From positions 6,029,820 through 6,093,819 of the forward strand of contig CAXIPT010000002.1 in assembly GCA_964030475.1 (NCBI GenBank): 64,000 nucleotides of DNA. Reading direction: 5' to 3'. Shown piece after piece: positions 35,101 to 50,869 of the stretch; the first letter of the stretch is position 1, and every line of letters begins with the position of its first letter. The stretch comes from Tethya wilhelma (Eukaryota > Porifera > Demospongiae > Tethyida > Tethyidae). A program made the position numbers and the translations under genes. Under the pieces are notes generated by a model. It was given only the letters and a program-made list of their open reading frames with translations, made no database searches and was not told the origin of the DNA.

Positions 35101-36897
35101 AATGCTACAGCTATGATAACTTCAAACAGGAGGTTATCCGCAAGAATCATTATTACTACAGACAATTTCCTTTAAACTTTTGCTGCTTGACTGCTCTCCT
35201 CTTTCAATTTTCCACCCCTATTCAAGTGTGTGCGTGCGCACGATCGATCCCCGCGCGCGATCGATATAAGCGCGATCGAGATGTCACGTGAGCTCAGTAC
35301 ATATATATATATATATCTCGCGCGCGCATGCGCATAGCTAACGTGCGAGCGCGACGTAGCTCATAAACTGTCGTGTCCTCTGTTCTCTGTCTCACTCGAC
35401 GCCATTACCGTTCTTTTCCAGCCTAGGGACGAGGCTAGGTTTAACCTAATCTCTCCAGCTCCCTTCCTATATGTTTAAGTGAAAATTTAAACGTAAGTTT
35501 GACGTTTTACAACACTACACGTAAAGTGCGTTGATGGCAAGCAGCCACAGATGACATCTAGCTGCAAGACACGCCTTAGCTGCACTGAGCTCTGACCTGT
35601 GATGATTGTACCAGACGTCCACCACTAGTGAGAAGGAGTAGATATACACAAGATAGCGAGGCCATTGGTTAGTCAGGTAGTCCGACAAGGAGAAGGCCTA
35701 AAACAAATTATAGATTATAGAAATGAAGTAAATTAATGTCAAAGAAAATGGTATGCAAGACGTGTGATATGTACTGGTATACACATTACTATAGTGTGCA
35801 TCCTACTGTTTGAAATCATACCATAACACATCTAACTCTAAATATAATAAATATTATTGTGCATTATCATGACATTGTAGCCTTTTTCCCAGACAGACAT
35901 ATTCGTGAGGGAGGAGTCTGGGAATAAGGCTATGCATCATTGACAAAATTAACTGAGAATATTATCAACATACTTCCCACCAGCCTAGCAGCCACAGAGA
36001 CCATGCAATACTGGATCAGTAGTAGTACACAGTTTGTGTATTAAATTGTGTACAGTATGCTACGATAAATTTTTGCATGTAGCTGTATACTCACAAAACT
36101 TGGCCTCGTTCCCAGGCTCCCCACCTTTCCTTATGTGTAAGGTAGGCGGGGAGCCTGGGAACGAGGCTACACAAAACTGTAATGTGAAAAAAATATGGGA
36201 ACCCTAGCTAGCATCCACTTTTCTTTTTTCATTTTTTGTATAAGACCTAAACACAAAATGTCACGCTTCCCAGTACTACATGCAGAAAGAGAGTCGCTCA
36301 CACAAGAATCAATGAGGGGACTGTGACAGTCTGAAATGCTAAACGATGCATGTAACAAGAATTAACTAACTTCAAAACCTCCAGGAAATTTCTCAACAGT
36401 TTCTGTGGTCAATTTAAGTGGTATGACCTGTATGAAAGACACAGCACGCATGAAACAACCCATCACAAATAGTAGACCAGCTGCAATAAACCTCTAGTCT
36501 GGACACCAGACCCTTAATTTCTTGCTACAGTAGGTTTTAGTGCATGGGGTGGGAGAAAGGAAGGGTCTGGTGCCCAGACTAATAAACCTCAACTATTCTG
36601 TGGTTAAATTATATATGAGATTGAGTGCAAGACACTTTGAACAACTCTATATAGCCTAAAAATATACATACTACATGCATACAGCAGATCAGTTTAATAT
36701 CGGACTGCTATCTATAGCTCTATGAAAAATCATGCAGTAATTCTATATATCCTACCATGAATGCATGGTGAGAGTCTTACCATAAAGGTAGCAATTATGG
36801 CAAACACGGCATCACTGAACGCTTGAAGTCTCTCTCCGGCAAACACGTGCTGTAGATTGAAAGAGAGAGCACTCTGAGGAGAAGAACTGGAAGACAT
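29399..36897 (-). CDS. TMEM175-like protein, paralogue B (shortened)
   Basis: Fourteen exons: 36897-36781, 36427-36371, 35697-35597, 32414-32363, 32291-32256, 31999-31895, 31807-31736, 31571-31403, 31088-31023, 30914-30860, 30309-30194, 30023-29944, 29857-29795, 29644-29399. They close in frame to 444 residues. Intron positions and phases follow paralogue A through its thirteenth exon, so the genes arose by tandem duplication. Both repeats keep RxxxFSD (RLQAFSDAVF, RVEAFSDGIF). After the third helix of repeat 2 the sequence passes to a hydrophilic tail (LLHHRRGNTSNELRR), so helices 4-6 of repeat 2 are missing: about 9 helices instead of 12. There is no room for more exons before paralogue A (29009). 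Function as a channel is doubtful; it may be a partner of A. Intron 3 contains a PARP gene. Confidence 0.83.
29669..29760. repeat. compound (GT)n(GA)n microsatellite
   Basis: About 60 bp of GT followed by about 30 bp of GA in the last intron of TMEM175-like B, 24 bases from the acceptor of its terminal exon (29644). Other long tracts in the window: 26999-27056 (GT), 31283-31325 (CA), 32085-32178 (GA), 42124-42176 (GT), 42697-42766 (CA), 55064-55120 (GT), 55638-55702 (CA), 61028-61102 (GT), 62392-62437 (GA). Confidence 0.95.
30372..30546. mobile_element. MITE in intron of TMEM175-like B
   Basis: Inverted ends TTAGCCAGAAATATTGACGG and CCATCAATATTTCCGGCCAT; it belongs to the same family as 18798-18997. 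Confidence 0.75.
32838..35165 (-). CDS. membrane-anchored KH-WWE-WWE-PARP (mono-ADP-ribosyltransferase)
   Basis: Two exons, 35165-34794 and 34721-32838, join in phase 0 to 751 residues. Residues about 8-30 and 52-68 are hydrophobic, likely TM or hairpin anchors, followed by a Gln-rich linker. A KH-like segment (about 127-205) is followed by two WWE-like domains (about 280-350, with AVYEYLGERYVADF, and about 357-430, with VLWYHSN, FVPYSP, DIVVFDF). The PARP catalytic domain covers about 565-751: FHGT (His 629), GTGVYFA (Tyr 662), and a hydrophobic residue (Val about 733) where poly-ADP-ribosylating enzymes have Glu. This predicts mono-ADP-ribosyl transfer. WWE domains bind ADP-ribose chains or partner proteins. 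The gene lies on the same strand inside intron 3 (35596-32415) of TMEM175-like B. KH and WWE calls are by pattern; the PARP call is strong. Confidence 0.88.
35215..35345 (-). promoter_or_regulatory. CG-rich putative promoter of the PARP gene
   Basis: An island of alternating CG/GC in AT-rich DNA lies 50-180 bp upstream of the start at 35165. It holds CGATCGAT palindromes, TCACGTGA at 35283-35290, an (AT)n run and CGCGCATGCGCA, an NRF1-like site. This suggests the nested gene has its own promoter. Confidence 0.45.
35879..36581. mobile_element. three short foldback elements in intron 2 of TMEM175-like B
   Basis: Hairpins at 35879-35931 (CCTTTTTCCCAGAC and GTCTGGGAATAAGG), 36102-36169 (GCCTCGTTCCCAGGCTCCCC and its inverse) and 36495-36581 (AGTCTGGACACCAGACCC and GGGTCTGGTGCCCAGACT, imperfect). 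The first two share the AGCC(T)-TTCCCAGGCT-type ends also seen at 61351-61408 and 62885-62988. The third may be a separate family. Confidence 0.7.
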
Positions 36898-37930
36898 ACT
36901 CTGGAGATTCAGAAGAGGTCAAAGGTCATGTCTCTCACATCCTATCATATGACGTTCATTGTAATCACGTGTTCAATAGCAGCTTTATGGGTGTGGCTGT
37001 ATGGGTATAATTTACTGCCATTCACAGAGTACAACAAGTTGCATGTCTTCATTAAATTTATACTCACAAGCTTTTGTAGATCAGCATGGCATTGGGCTCC
37101 TTGCTTTGAAGCTCTCCTGTGTATGAAAGCTCAAAAGGTATAGAGCTAGGCTGGTAGTCTCGCGAGACTACTAGGCTGGGGGCTGAGAATAACTATTAAG
37201 CTACTGTATGTGAGTCAGATACTGACGGATACTCAGACACTGATGTACATATAGACACTGATGTATCTATAGAAAAGCCAGTCAGTACACACACGATACT
37301 CCATTACCTCATACGTTATAAGCTATAGCTGTTGTACATCCTCTGAGCCAATTCTGTGCATGTACAATGTAGAATATTTTATACTAAAATACAACAGAGT
37401 GCACAAAATAGTACTTATTAATGTGCTGATGTCATGTACATACATTGTTACTGTAACAACAATAAATAAGTTATCTAACTTTTTAATAATAATATGTGAA
37501 AGTTCAAAGAAACAATTTCTATATGTTAGGTAAAGTGCTCTAAAAATAAAACATCTTTTTTTTGTTTCGTGCAGTAACTGTTCAACACACACCCAGAGAC
37601 ACACTGAAATGAAAACACAATAAACTCTACTTATTAACAGGGACTTACTCACTCAGATTATTGTAAGCCCCTGGAACATTAAAACAACATACAATAATAA
37701 TAATTATTCTGAGGGGACAAAGTAAACACATGGAACAAAATAACGATACTGTAGTTGAAGAGTTCACTAAAAAAAAAAGCATGTACTGCATAAATAATTT
37801 AATGGAAAAATGAAACACAAAAACGCATTACCACAAAACTTGACAGTAGTTAGTTAGTAACAGTTATTCTTTACATACAACAATAACAGCATATGCTATC
37901 AAACCCAATACATCTTACAGCTTCATTGAA
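36898..37930. other. spacer between TMEM175-like B and the LIM gene
   Basis: No gene is supported. GTAGTCTCGCGAGACTAC at 37151-37168 is a perfect palindrome containing TCTCGCGAGA, a known core-promoter-type element in animals; it is about 250 bp upstream of the start at 36897. 37185-37270 has repeats of AGACACTGATGTA. 37670-37930 is AT-rich and probably contains LIM gene 3' UTR. Confidence 0.45.
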
Positions 37931-43007
<5,077 letters not shown>

Positions 43008-43039
43008 CTGAACATCAAAGCAAAACTTAGTGTCAGGGC

Positions 43040-46000
43040 ATCATTAAAATGGTATGATGGGTTTAGTTTTTGATTTCTCATCAGGTATGATGGGTTTAAG
43101 TTCTTGGTTTCTCATCACATATGATGGGTTTAGGTTCTTGGTTTCTCATCACGTATGATGGGTTTAGGTTCTTGGTTTCTCATCACATATGATGGGTTTA
43201 GGTTCTTGGTTTCTCATCACTTATGATGGGTTTAGGTTNCATCACTGTATAATGGCTTAGGTTCTTGGTTTCTCATCACTGTATGATGGGTTTAGGTTCT
43301 TGGTTTCTCATCACGTATGATGGGTTTAGGTTCTTGGTTTCTCATCACGTATGATGGGTTTAGGTTCTCAACACTTTATCAAAAATTTTTCAGCCTAGGA
43401 AGGTTGTATGAAGCTCGAATTGGTACCATTGTGATCAGCTTGAAAGAGCTTTCAAATGATATGGTTTTACCAAGATTTAAATTTTGAAAAAAAATCACCA
43501 AAACCATGGATTATAGCCTTTGGTCAAGTGATTTTTTGACAAAAAAAGGCCATTTTTCAATTTTCAAAATAAACCATATCATTTGAAAGATCTCTTCATG
43601 CTGATCACAATGGTGCAAGTCCCATCTCAATACGACTTTCTTGGGCTGAGATATGAGTAATAATGGGTTGCTAGGTTCTTGGTTTCTCATCACGTATGAT
43701 GGGTTTAGGTTCTTGGTTTCTCATCACATGTGATGGTTTAGGTTCTTGGTTTCTCATCACGTGTGATGGGTTTAGGTTCTTGGTTTCTCATCACGTGTGA
43801 TTGGTTTAGGTTCTTGGTTTCTCATCACGTATGATGGGTTTAGGTTCTTGGTTTCTCAATACGTATGATGGGTTTAGGTTCTTAGTTTCTCATCACGTAT
43901 GATGGGTTTAGGTTCTTGGTTTCTCATCACATATGATGGGTTTAGGTTCTTGGTTTCTCATCACGTATGATGGGTTTAGGTTCTTAGTTCCTCATCACGT
44001 GTGATGGGTTTAGGTTCTTGGTTTCTCATCAAGTGTGATAGGTTTAGGTTCTTAGTTACTCATCACGTGTGATGGGTTTAGGTTCTTGGTTTCTCATCAC
44101 GTATGATGGGTTTAGGTTCTCAACACTTTATCAAAAAATTTTCAGCCTAGGAAGGTTGTATGAAGCTCGAATTGGTACCATTGTGATCAGCTTGAAAAGA
44201 TCTTTCAAATGATATGGTTTTACCAAGATTTAAATTTTGAAAAAAAATCACCAAAACCATGGATTATAGCCTTTGGTCAAGTGATTTTTTGACAAAAAAA
44301 GGCGATTTTCAATTTTCAAAATAAAACATATCATTTGAAAGATCTCTTCATGCTGATCACAATGGTGCAAGTCCCATCTCAATACGACCTTCTTGGGCTG
44401 AGATATGAGTAATAATGGGTTGCTAGGTTCTTGGTTTCTCATCACATATGATGGGTTTAGGTTCTTGGTTTCTCATCACGTGTGATAGGTTTAGGTTCTT
44501 AGTTCCTCACCACGTGTGATGGGTTTAGGTTCTTAGTTCCTCACCACGTGTGATGGGTTTAGGTTCTTAGTTCCTCATCACGTGTGATAGATTTAGGTTC
44601 TTAGTTCCTCACCACGTGTGATGGGTTTAGGTTCTTGGTTTCTCATCACGTGTGATAGATTTAGGTTCTTAGTTCCTCACCACGTGTGATGGGTTTAGGT
44701 TCTTGGTTTCTCACCACATATGATGGGTTTAGGTTCTTGGTTTCTCATCACGTGTGATGGGTTTAGGTTCTTGGTTTCTCATCGCATATGATGGGTTTAG
44801 GTTCTTGGTTTCTCATCACGTGTGATAAATTTAGGTTCTTAGTTCCTCATCACGTGTGATGGGTTTAGGTTCTTGGTTTCTCATCACATATGATGGGTTT
44901 AGGTTCTTGGTTTCTCATCACATATGATGGGTTTAGGTTCTTGGTTTCTCATCACGTGTGATAGGTTTAGGTTCTTAGTTCCTCATCACGTGTGATAGAT
45001 TTAGGTTCTTAGTTCCTCATCACATGTGATGGGTTTAGGTTCTTAGTTTCTCATCACATATGATGGGTTTAGGTTCTTGGTTTCTCATCACGTGTGATAG
45101 GTTTAGGTTCTTAGTTCCTCATCACGTGTGATAGATTTAGGTTCTTAGTTCCTCATCACGTGTGATGGGTTTAGGTTCTTGGTTTCTCATCACATATGAT
45201 GGGTTTAGGTTCTTGGTTTCTCATCACTTATGATGGGTTTAGGTTCTTGGTTCCTCACCACTTCTTGGTTTCTCATCACATATGATGGGTTTAGGTTCTT
45301 GGTTTCTCATCACATATGATGGGTTTAGGTTCTTGGTTTCTCATCACGTATGATAGGTTTAGGTTCTTGGTTTCTCATTACATATGATGGGTTTAGGTTC
45401 TTGGTTTCTCATCACGTATGATAGGTTTAGGTTCTTGGTTTCTCATCACGTATGATGGGTTTAGGTTCTTGGTTTCTCATTACGTATGATGGGTTTAGGT
45501 TCTCGATTCCTCATCACGTATGATGGGTTTAGGTTCTTAGTTCCTCATCACGTGTGATGGGTTTAGGTTCTTGGTTTCTCATCACGTATGATGGGTTTAG
45601 GTTCTCAACACTTTATCAAAAATTTCTCGGTCTAGGAAGGTCATATGAAGCTCAGATTGGTACCATTGTGATCAGCTGGAAGAGATCTTTCAAATGATAT
45701 GGTTTTACCAAGATTTAAATTTTGAAAAAAAATCACCAAAACCATGGATTATAGCCTTTGGTCATGTGATTTTTTGACAGAAAAAGCCATTTTTCAATTT
45801 TCAAAATAAACCATATCATTTGAAAGATCTCTTCATGCTGATCACAATGGTGCAAGTCCCATCTCAATACGACCTTTTGGGGCTGAGATATGAGGAATAA
45901 TGTGTTGCTAGGTTCTTGGTTTCTCATCACATATGATGGGTTTAGATTCTTGGTTTCTCATCACGTATGATTGGTTTTGGTTCTTGGTTTCTCATCACAT

Positions 46001-46205
46001 ATGATGGATTTAGGTTCTTGGTTTCTCATCACGTATGATAGGTTTAGGTTCTTAGTTTTTCATCACATATGATGGGTTTAGGTTCTTGGTTTCTCATCAC
46101 GTATGATGGGTTTAGGTTCTTGGTTTCTCATCACATATGATGGGTTTAGGTTCTTGGTTTCTCATCACGTATGATGGGTTTAGGTTTTTGGTTTCTCATC
46201 ACGTA
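43040..46205. repeat. 34-bp satellite array with foldback modules (forward)
   Basis: Unit TCATCACGTATGATGGGTTT followed by AGGTTCTTGGTTTC, 34 bp, runs head to tail with CGTATG/CGTGTG/CATATG variants in the centre. Three longer modules interrupt it (43367-43673, 44118-44425, 45602-45911). Each begins CTCAACACTTTATCAAAAA and has inverted halves (TGGTACCATTGTGATCAGC and its near-inverse GCTGATCACAATGGTGCA). Short ORFs inside the modules repeat with the module and are not genes. Confidence 0.93.
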
Positions 46206-46479
46206 AAAATTTATGTACTGAAGAGTTGTGTATTGTCTTGCACTGTGGCTGGTATACTACTGTACATTTAGATTTCAATGGTTTTTGTCCATCACAGTGT
46301 GGTGTGTATCATTGATAGGCATGTTAGATTCCTGAAAGTTCAAAACTTAACTACAATGAGACAAAGAGTGAACCCTCTGGAATAGAAACTGAATCACAAC
46401 CAACCTGTAGTTGCTTCCACGTACACACAGTTCGGAAGTGGACTAGTGTCTGTGAATAGTAGTATTCTCTGCTCCAATG

Positions 46480-46620
46480 CCTTTGAGTTCTTGTAGCTCA
46501 GTAATGAAGTGATGAGAGCATTCGACTAGAACTCGAAAGAGCTGAGTTCAAATCCCAGCTAGGTCTCAAGATTTTTTCTGATATTTCATGTCCTTGATCT
46601 TGCACTCATACTCATTCACT
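46480..46620 (+). mobile_element. tRNA-derived SINE-like sequence
   Basis: TGTAGCTCAGT (46492-46502) is a Pol III A box and GAGTTCAAATCCC (46544-46556) a B box. Between them is a D-arm-like GCTC...GAGC pair and an anticodon-arm-like TTCGA-CTAGAAC-TCGAA. An acceptor stem is missing and a TC/T-rich tail follows, so it is not a working tRNA. A diverged copy lies at 50870-51010. Confidence 0.6.
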
Positions 46621-47476
46621 CACCCTCACCTGGCTGGCCTCCCTCTACTGTTTACCTGTTTTCCCTCCGTTGCCGGGGAAATTGGTACCGTTTCAATGGA
46701 ATCTACATGTGCTGTTTTGGTACATAATTTTATCAGCCAGATTTGGTGCTACGCACTTGTACACATCAGCTGATCTATTGTCGATCACTTTATCTCTAGT
46801 TGGCACGGGATGTGCTTGTCTAGTCAAGCATTTGTCATCAGCAGTGACGTGTTGTGTGTGTGTATGGGAGAGAGAGTGTGTGTTAGTAAAAGTAGCCAAT
46901 GATGTACATGCAGCATAGCTGGTAGCTTTCATGCTTATCCCCAAAATGTAACAGTTTGCCACGTACCCACTTACTCAAAAAACAACAAACTTTTAGCAAA
47001 AAAAAATCATCGTAGCTCATTTTGCCTATATATCTACATGACATTGCTATTTTAATGGTCTCCTACAACTCTCTGGTGGGATAATCTGAGCATTTTGAAA
47101 TGTAGTTTTCTTGGAACTGGACAACACCTAGCTGTCATTGTGATAGGTATACTGGTGTAGGCTTCAAAGGTACCAGCCACAAATTGAAGGAACCTTGTAA
47201 CATTGTCCAAGTGGGACAATAATTGGGTTATAATTTGGAACAACCTTAGAATAGTGTAGGATACTGTGTACAGGTGTACATATGTAAGGGTTGAGTGTTT
47301 GAGGATATGTAGGTACTGTACACCTGTACAGATTGATGTACAGGATGTACACTGCTGTAGTAGTGGAACACACAGGAATCAGTACATAGTATACGTAATG
47401 CAGATATCCAATAAATGTACCTGTAGGAAAGACGTTTCAATTTATACTTTATGGATTTAAAGTCCCTATTCACTTA

Positions 47477-47512
<36 letters not shown>

Positions 47513-47519
47513 TCTACAG
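46621..47519. other. noncoding stretch in the core between arrays
   Basis: No supported gene. It contains a TGTACAGGTGTACA-type short palindrome near 47268 and a (CA)n tract at 47480-47510. ORFs here lack splice or composition support. Confidence 0.4.
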
Positions 47520-47677
47520 TCGTCCCATCGCTAGTGTAGCTGACTCTATAAAGAAATTCAGTTCCTCTCCCGAGCCCAAGAGAGCTGCAGCTGCCAAGCC
47601 AAAACCTCCCACACAGAAGCCATCGTTGGAACAGAAACAAGTTAAACCTGCTCCACAAACTGACAAACCAGCTGGAG
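47520..47677 (+). CDS. orphan coding exon, Pro/Lys/Ala-rich
   Basis: After a (CA)n tract and TTCTACAG the plus strand is open for SVADSIKKFSSSPEPKRAAA and a PKPPTQKPSLEQ stretch, up to GGAG|GTTCGT. The composition resembles the disordered part of the LIM gene. Entry phase is 2 and exit phase 1. It precedes the inverted-copy exons 54791-54852 and 55934 onward on the same strand, but the phases do not join, so at least one exon is missing or the copy is dead. Confidence 0.4.
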
Positions 47678-47853
47678 GTTCGTTGTGATAAATAATAGTC
47701 ACTAGGCAAAATGGGTTTATGAAAGACAGCTAATTGTGAAAATATAGTCCCTAACTCCATTTGTCTTTAAATGCCTCTGGCTAACTAATTTTATTTTTAT
47801 TACTGTATGCGTAGCATTCTATAATTGTACAGCTTTTGTAGATTGAAGTGTTG

Positions 47854-47879
47854 AGTCTCTCTCTCTCTCTCTCTCTCTN

Positions 47880-47957
<78 letters not shown>

Positions 47958-47958
47958 N
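47854..47958. repeat. (TC)n microsatellite, about 105 bp
   Basis: Pure CT repeats with two unresolved bases, directly downstream of the stop of the beta-helix gene (48023, minus strand). Confidence 0.95.
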
Positions 47959-48022
47959 AACAAAACAATCTATCTAATTACAAATAATTTGCTAGTGTAA
48001 GTTCAGAGTTATGCAACAATAT

Positions 48023-50086
48023 TCATGCACAATTAGTATTGTTACTAATATTTGTATGCATAACTCTTGCCTTAATAGTTCCTGGTACTGTGCCATCGAA
48101 CTGTCCTACAATGACTAACTGCAGAGGAAATGCTTCTCCTGGATATACATGCTTTGTCAAATGGTCTTGCTGATAAAAGCAATGCTGTGTTTCATCAGTA
48201 AGGTTACACAAGCAAACTCGTTGTGGAGGTGAAGAAATCGATGATGAATTTGTTTTGCTATCTGATGTGATTTTGAAGATATTTTTAAAAACATGTTTAC
48301 TTTTATTAGCAGATCTAGATCCATTGTGAGTTGGAGGATCTAATAGAAAACAGTACTCAATTGAACCACCATACAGTCCATGTCCGGCATACTCTGCAAT
48401 ATTATTTTCAAGGGTAACATTTATTGTGTCCATTAAGTTTGGGTTTTGTAATGTTTGCTCATCCAACTGAAAGAAACAAATCGGTCTCGATTGTAAACAC
48501 AGCATTTCTATACATATGCCACCCCCAGCATGTTGTACATGGTTGTTCTTTATTGTTAGGTTTGTGTGTGGAGTCAAAAACATAACCGAATCAGAACAAA
48601 ACAGCATTCCTCCTCCACTTGAGGCAGTGCTGTTAAAAATAGAAACATTTCCTGATATCACAAAGCTGCTACTGACTCCCATAATACCACTGCAGTTGTT
48701 GTTGTGAATTGAAACATTTGTCACACCAACATGTGGACTGTTTTTTGCAAAGATAACCGCTTTACCAGAAGGTGATTTCACATAATTTTCAAAGAACTCA
48801 GTGTTGTTGATTTCAAGATGAAACTGAGGTGATGCATGCTGGAGATACGTCAAAGCAAGGAAATTAACCATATTAATTGCTACACCACCTAAGCCTTCTT
48901 TGTTTATAGTGTTGTTTTTAAAAGTACAATTCCTCACTACAATTTCACCTATACTACAGTAGGTTTGAGATTCTTTTGGCTCTAAGAACAGTCCACCTCC
49001 ACCTATTTTAGCTATATTGCCTTCAAATGTAGTGTTTGTGAATTTAAGAAGAGTACGAGGAGTAATATTGTGATCACATGTCCTATTTTGTCTTTTAGAT
49101 GCTTCCACAAATAAAGCAAAAACTCCTCCACCATAATCCGCCATACCATTCGTTATATGACTGTTTTCAATATGAACAGGACTTGTGTTGAACACATGTG
49201 AAAGGTCGTGAAATAAAATTGCTATATTTCCACCTTTAGAGCCTGTATTATGATTGAAAAATGCATTATCTATAGTAACAATGATGTTAGTACACTTCAA
49301 AACTATCAGTAAACCTGAACTAAACTTTAGTTGTTGATTATTAGGCTGTTCTTGTTTTTGTTGTTTATTACCATTATTGAGAAATGATGAATTTTTAATG
49401 AGAAAGTGAATTTGTGGATGCTTGTTTCTATCACAATTTCTGAAAAAGAAAGCATTGCCAAAGTATGAGCTTTTGGGTGTGATATTTGCTGCATTTGAAA
49501 AAGTCGAATTACAAATTGTCAAGTTTCCTTCAAAATTACTGTAATAGATGTTACTGTGAGAGTATGAAACATTCATACCAATTAGAAAATGGTCTCTCCC
49601 ATTACTGAATCCCAAAGATGTGTTTATTATACCGTAATTTCCAAAATTTACTACCTGTCCACATCTGAGTATTGTCAAATTCTCAAGATGTAAACTTGTA
49701 ACATTTATGAATGTAAATCCAGTTGATTCATTGTTAGAGCAGTTAATTATAGTATTTCCCATTTTGCTCACCATTCTTAAATCAGTGTGGTTGGTGACAG
49801 AGATGTTAGAATCAAGAGTAAACAATCCACTCAGAAAAACAAATGTTGTGTTTGATTTGAAGTAGTCATTTTGATTCTCAACATAAAAGCTCAAGTTTCT
49901 ACACAATAGATTTGAATCACTGGGACAAGAGGTTCGATTACTATCTGGGTATACATAATAGTGGTTCTTTGTCTTGAAATCAACAACTTGACAGTTATTA
50001 GCAGATACTAATCTAACGCCAAAAACAGCAACCATAATGAGAATAAGAAGATTTATTCGTCGCTTTGATGACATATCTTTCTCCAT
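48023..50086 (-). CDS. secreted parallel beta-helix surface protein
   Basis: An intronless frame of 687 residues, taking Met at 50086 (MEKDMSSKRR) because it puts a basic n-region next to the hydrophobic LLILIMVAVFGV; an earlier Met lies at 50110. A signal peptide ending near VSA is followed by many short Asn-rich repeats with NxT/NxS sites and the motifs FTNTTFEGNIAKIGGGGLF and NSTASSGGGMLF, typical of right-handed parallel beta-helix (pectate-lyase-like or Pmp-like) folds. The C-terminus has a CLCNLTDETQHC cluster and VGQFDGTVPGTIKA. Large families of such proteins occur in sponges (recollection, not checked), and some carry TM segments after this block; this one stops there, so it may be a secreted or shortened form. 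It lies in the core of the inverted duplication; its role is unknown. Confidence 0.72.
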   Translation of the reverse strand: MEKDMSSKRRINLLILIMVAVFGVRLVSANNCQVVDFKTKNHYYVYPDSNRTSCPSDSNLLCRNLSFYVENQNDYFKSNTTFVFLSGLFTLDSNISVTNHTDLRMVSKMGNTIINCSNNESTGFTFINVTSLHLENLTILRCGQVVNFGNYGIINTSLGFSNGRDHFLIGMNVSYSHSNIYYSNFEGNLTICNSTFSNAANITPKSSYFGNAFFFRNCDRNKHPQIHFLIKNSSFLNNGNKQQKQEQPNNQQLKFSSGLLIVLKCTNIIVTIDNAFFNHNTGSKGGNIAILFHDLSHVFNTSPVHIENSHITNGMADYGGGVFALFVEASKRQNRTCDHNITPRTLLKFTNTTFEGNIAKIGGGGLFLEPKESQTYCSIGEIVVRNCTFKNNTINKEGLGGVAINMVNFLALTYLQHASPQFHLEINNTEFFENYVKSPSGKAVIFAKNSPHVGVTNVSIHNNNCSGIMGVSSSFVISGNVSIFNSTASSGGGMLFCSDSVMFLTPHTNLTIKNNHVQHAGGGICIEMLCLQSRPICFFQLDEQTLQNPNLMDTINVTLENNIAEYAGHGLYGGSIEYCFLLDPPTHNGSRSANKSKHVFKNIFKITSDSKTNSSSISSPPQRVCLCNLTDETQHCFYQQDHLTKHVYPGEAFPLQLVIVGQFDGTVPGTIKARVMHTNISNNTNCA

Positions 50087-50869
50087 TCTATATAAATAAC
50101 ATCGGCACACTGATCAAACTTTTCGAGGGAACTAAAGATCTTCCTTTATCCTTGATAGATCTAGAAGCAATTAATTGCATAACAAAAGCCCAGCTGGTGT
50201 ATATATGATTGTCCAAAGAATTTTAGTGACAAACATGTAGTGTTTATGGTTTTATGCTAAAAAGTTTTTGAAAAAAGTTTTTCCAAATTATTTTCTGTTT
50301 CAAATTGTTCAATAACAAAAACAGCTATAGCAAGTCAACAAAAATCAATCATTGTTCCATCATAACCATGTATAGCAAGTGAGTGGATTAATGGAGGGAT
50401 ATGTTACAACACACACACCCAAATTTACTCATTTTTGCAGACATAGCTACAATATTGTTGTTCATACACACAGTCATACAAGTTTTCTTAGAATCAAGTA
50501 TTGTGTAAAACACTGGAAATAATATTATAGTAGTTAAGTTGTAGTTTCGTAGAAACATAGAAATCTCCCCAAAAAAGTATCCCCTATACCTCTCAGTTGC
50601 TGACTCTCAAGGGGCCAGCTTTGCCAGTTGGTTCACCAAGAGGTAATTAACTATTGTGCACTGATATAGTTTCCACATCTGAATTGACCCAATATCCATT
50701 CTCTATGGCATTTTGTTCAAAATAAGTGATAGCTACGTATACGTACGTACAGCTGAGTAGTTTTTTGCATGTTGGAAAGAAACATGATGGTTATAATGTA
50801 AATGTATCATTCAGGGCCATGCCATTACATGTATAATAGGCCTTGGGATATGGTTCAAAAGTTGGCTAT

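Noticed and set aside
43511..45930. Recurrent 60-65 codon minus-strand ORFs (MMRNQEPSN-type) and plus-strand relatives at 52-64 kb
   Set aside because: They are the same stretch of the foldback module repeated with the array, with no start context or conserved length, so they are by-products of the repeat.
43040..46205. CRISPR-like array of regular direct repeats
   Set aside because: There are no unique spacers: the 34-bp units abut each other and vary by point changes. The host is an animal. It is a satellite.
46491..46570. Functional tRNA gene
   Set aside because: The D, anticodon and T arms are recognisable but there is no acceptor stem pairing, and a diverged copy exists elsewhere, so a SINE head is more likely.
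48516..48707. 63-codon plus-strand ORF opposite the beta-helix gene
   Set aside because: It is an antisense shadow of a long, clearly protein-like frame.
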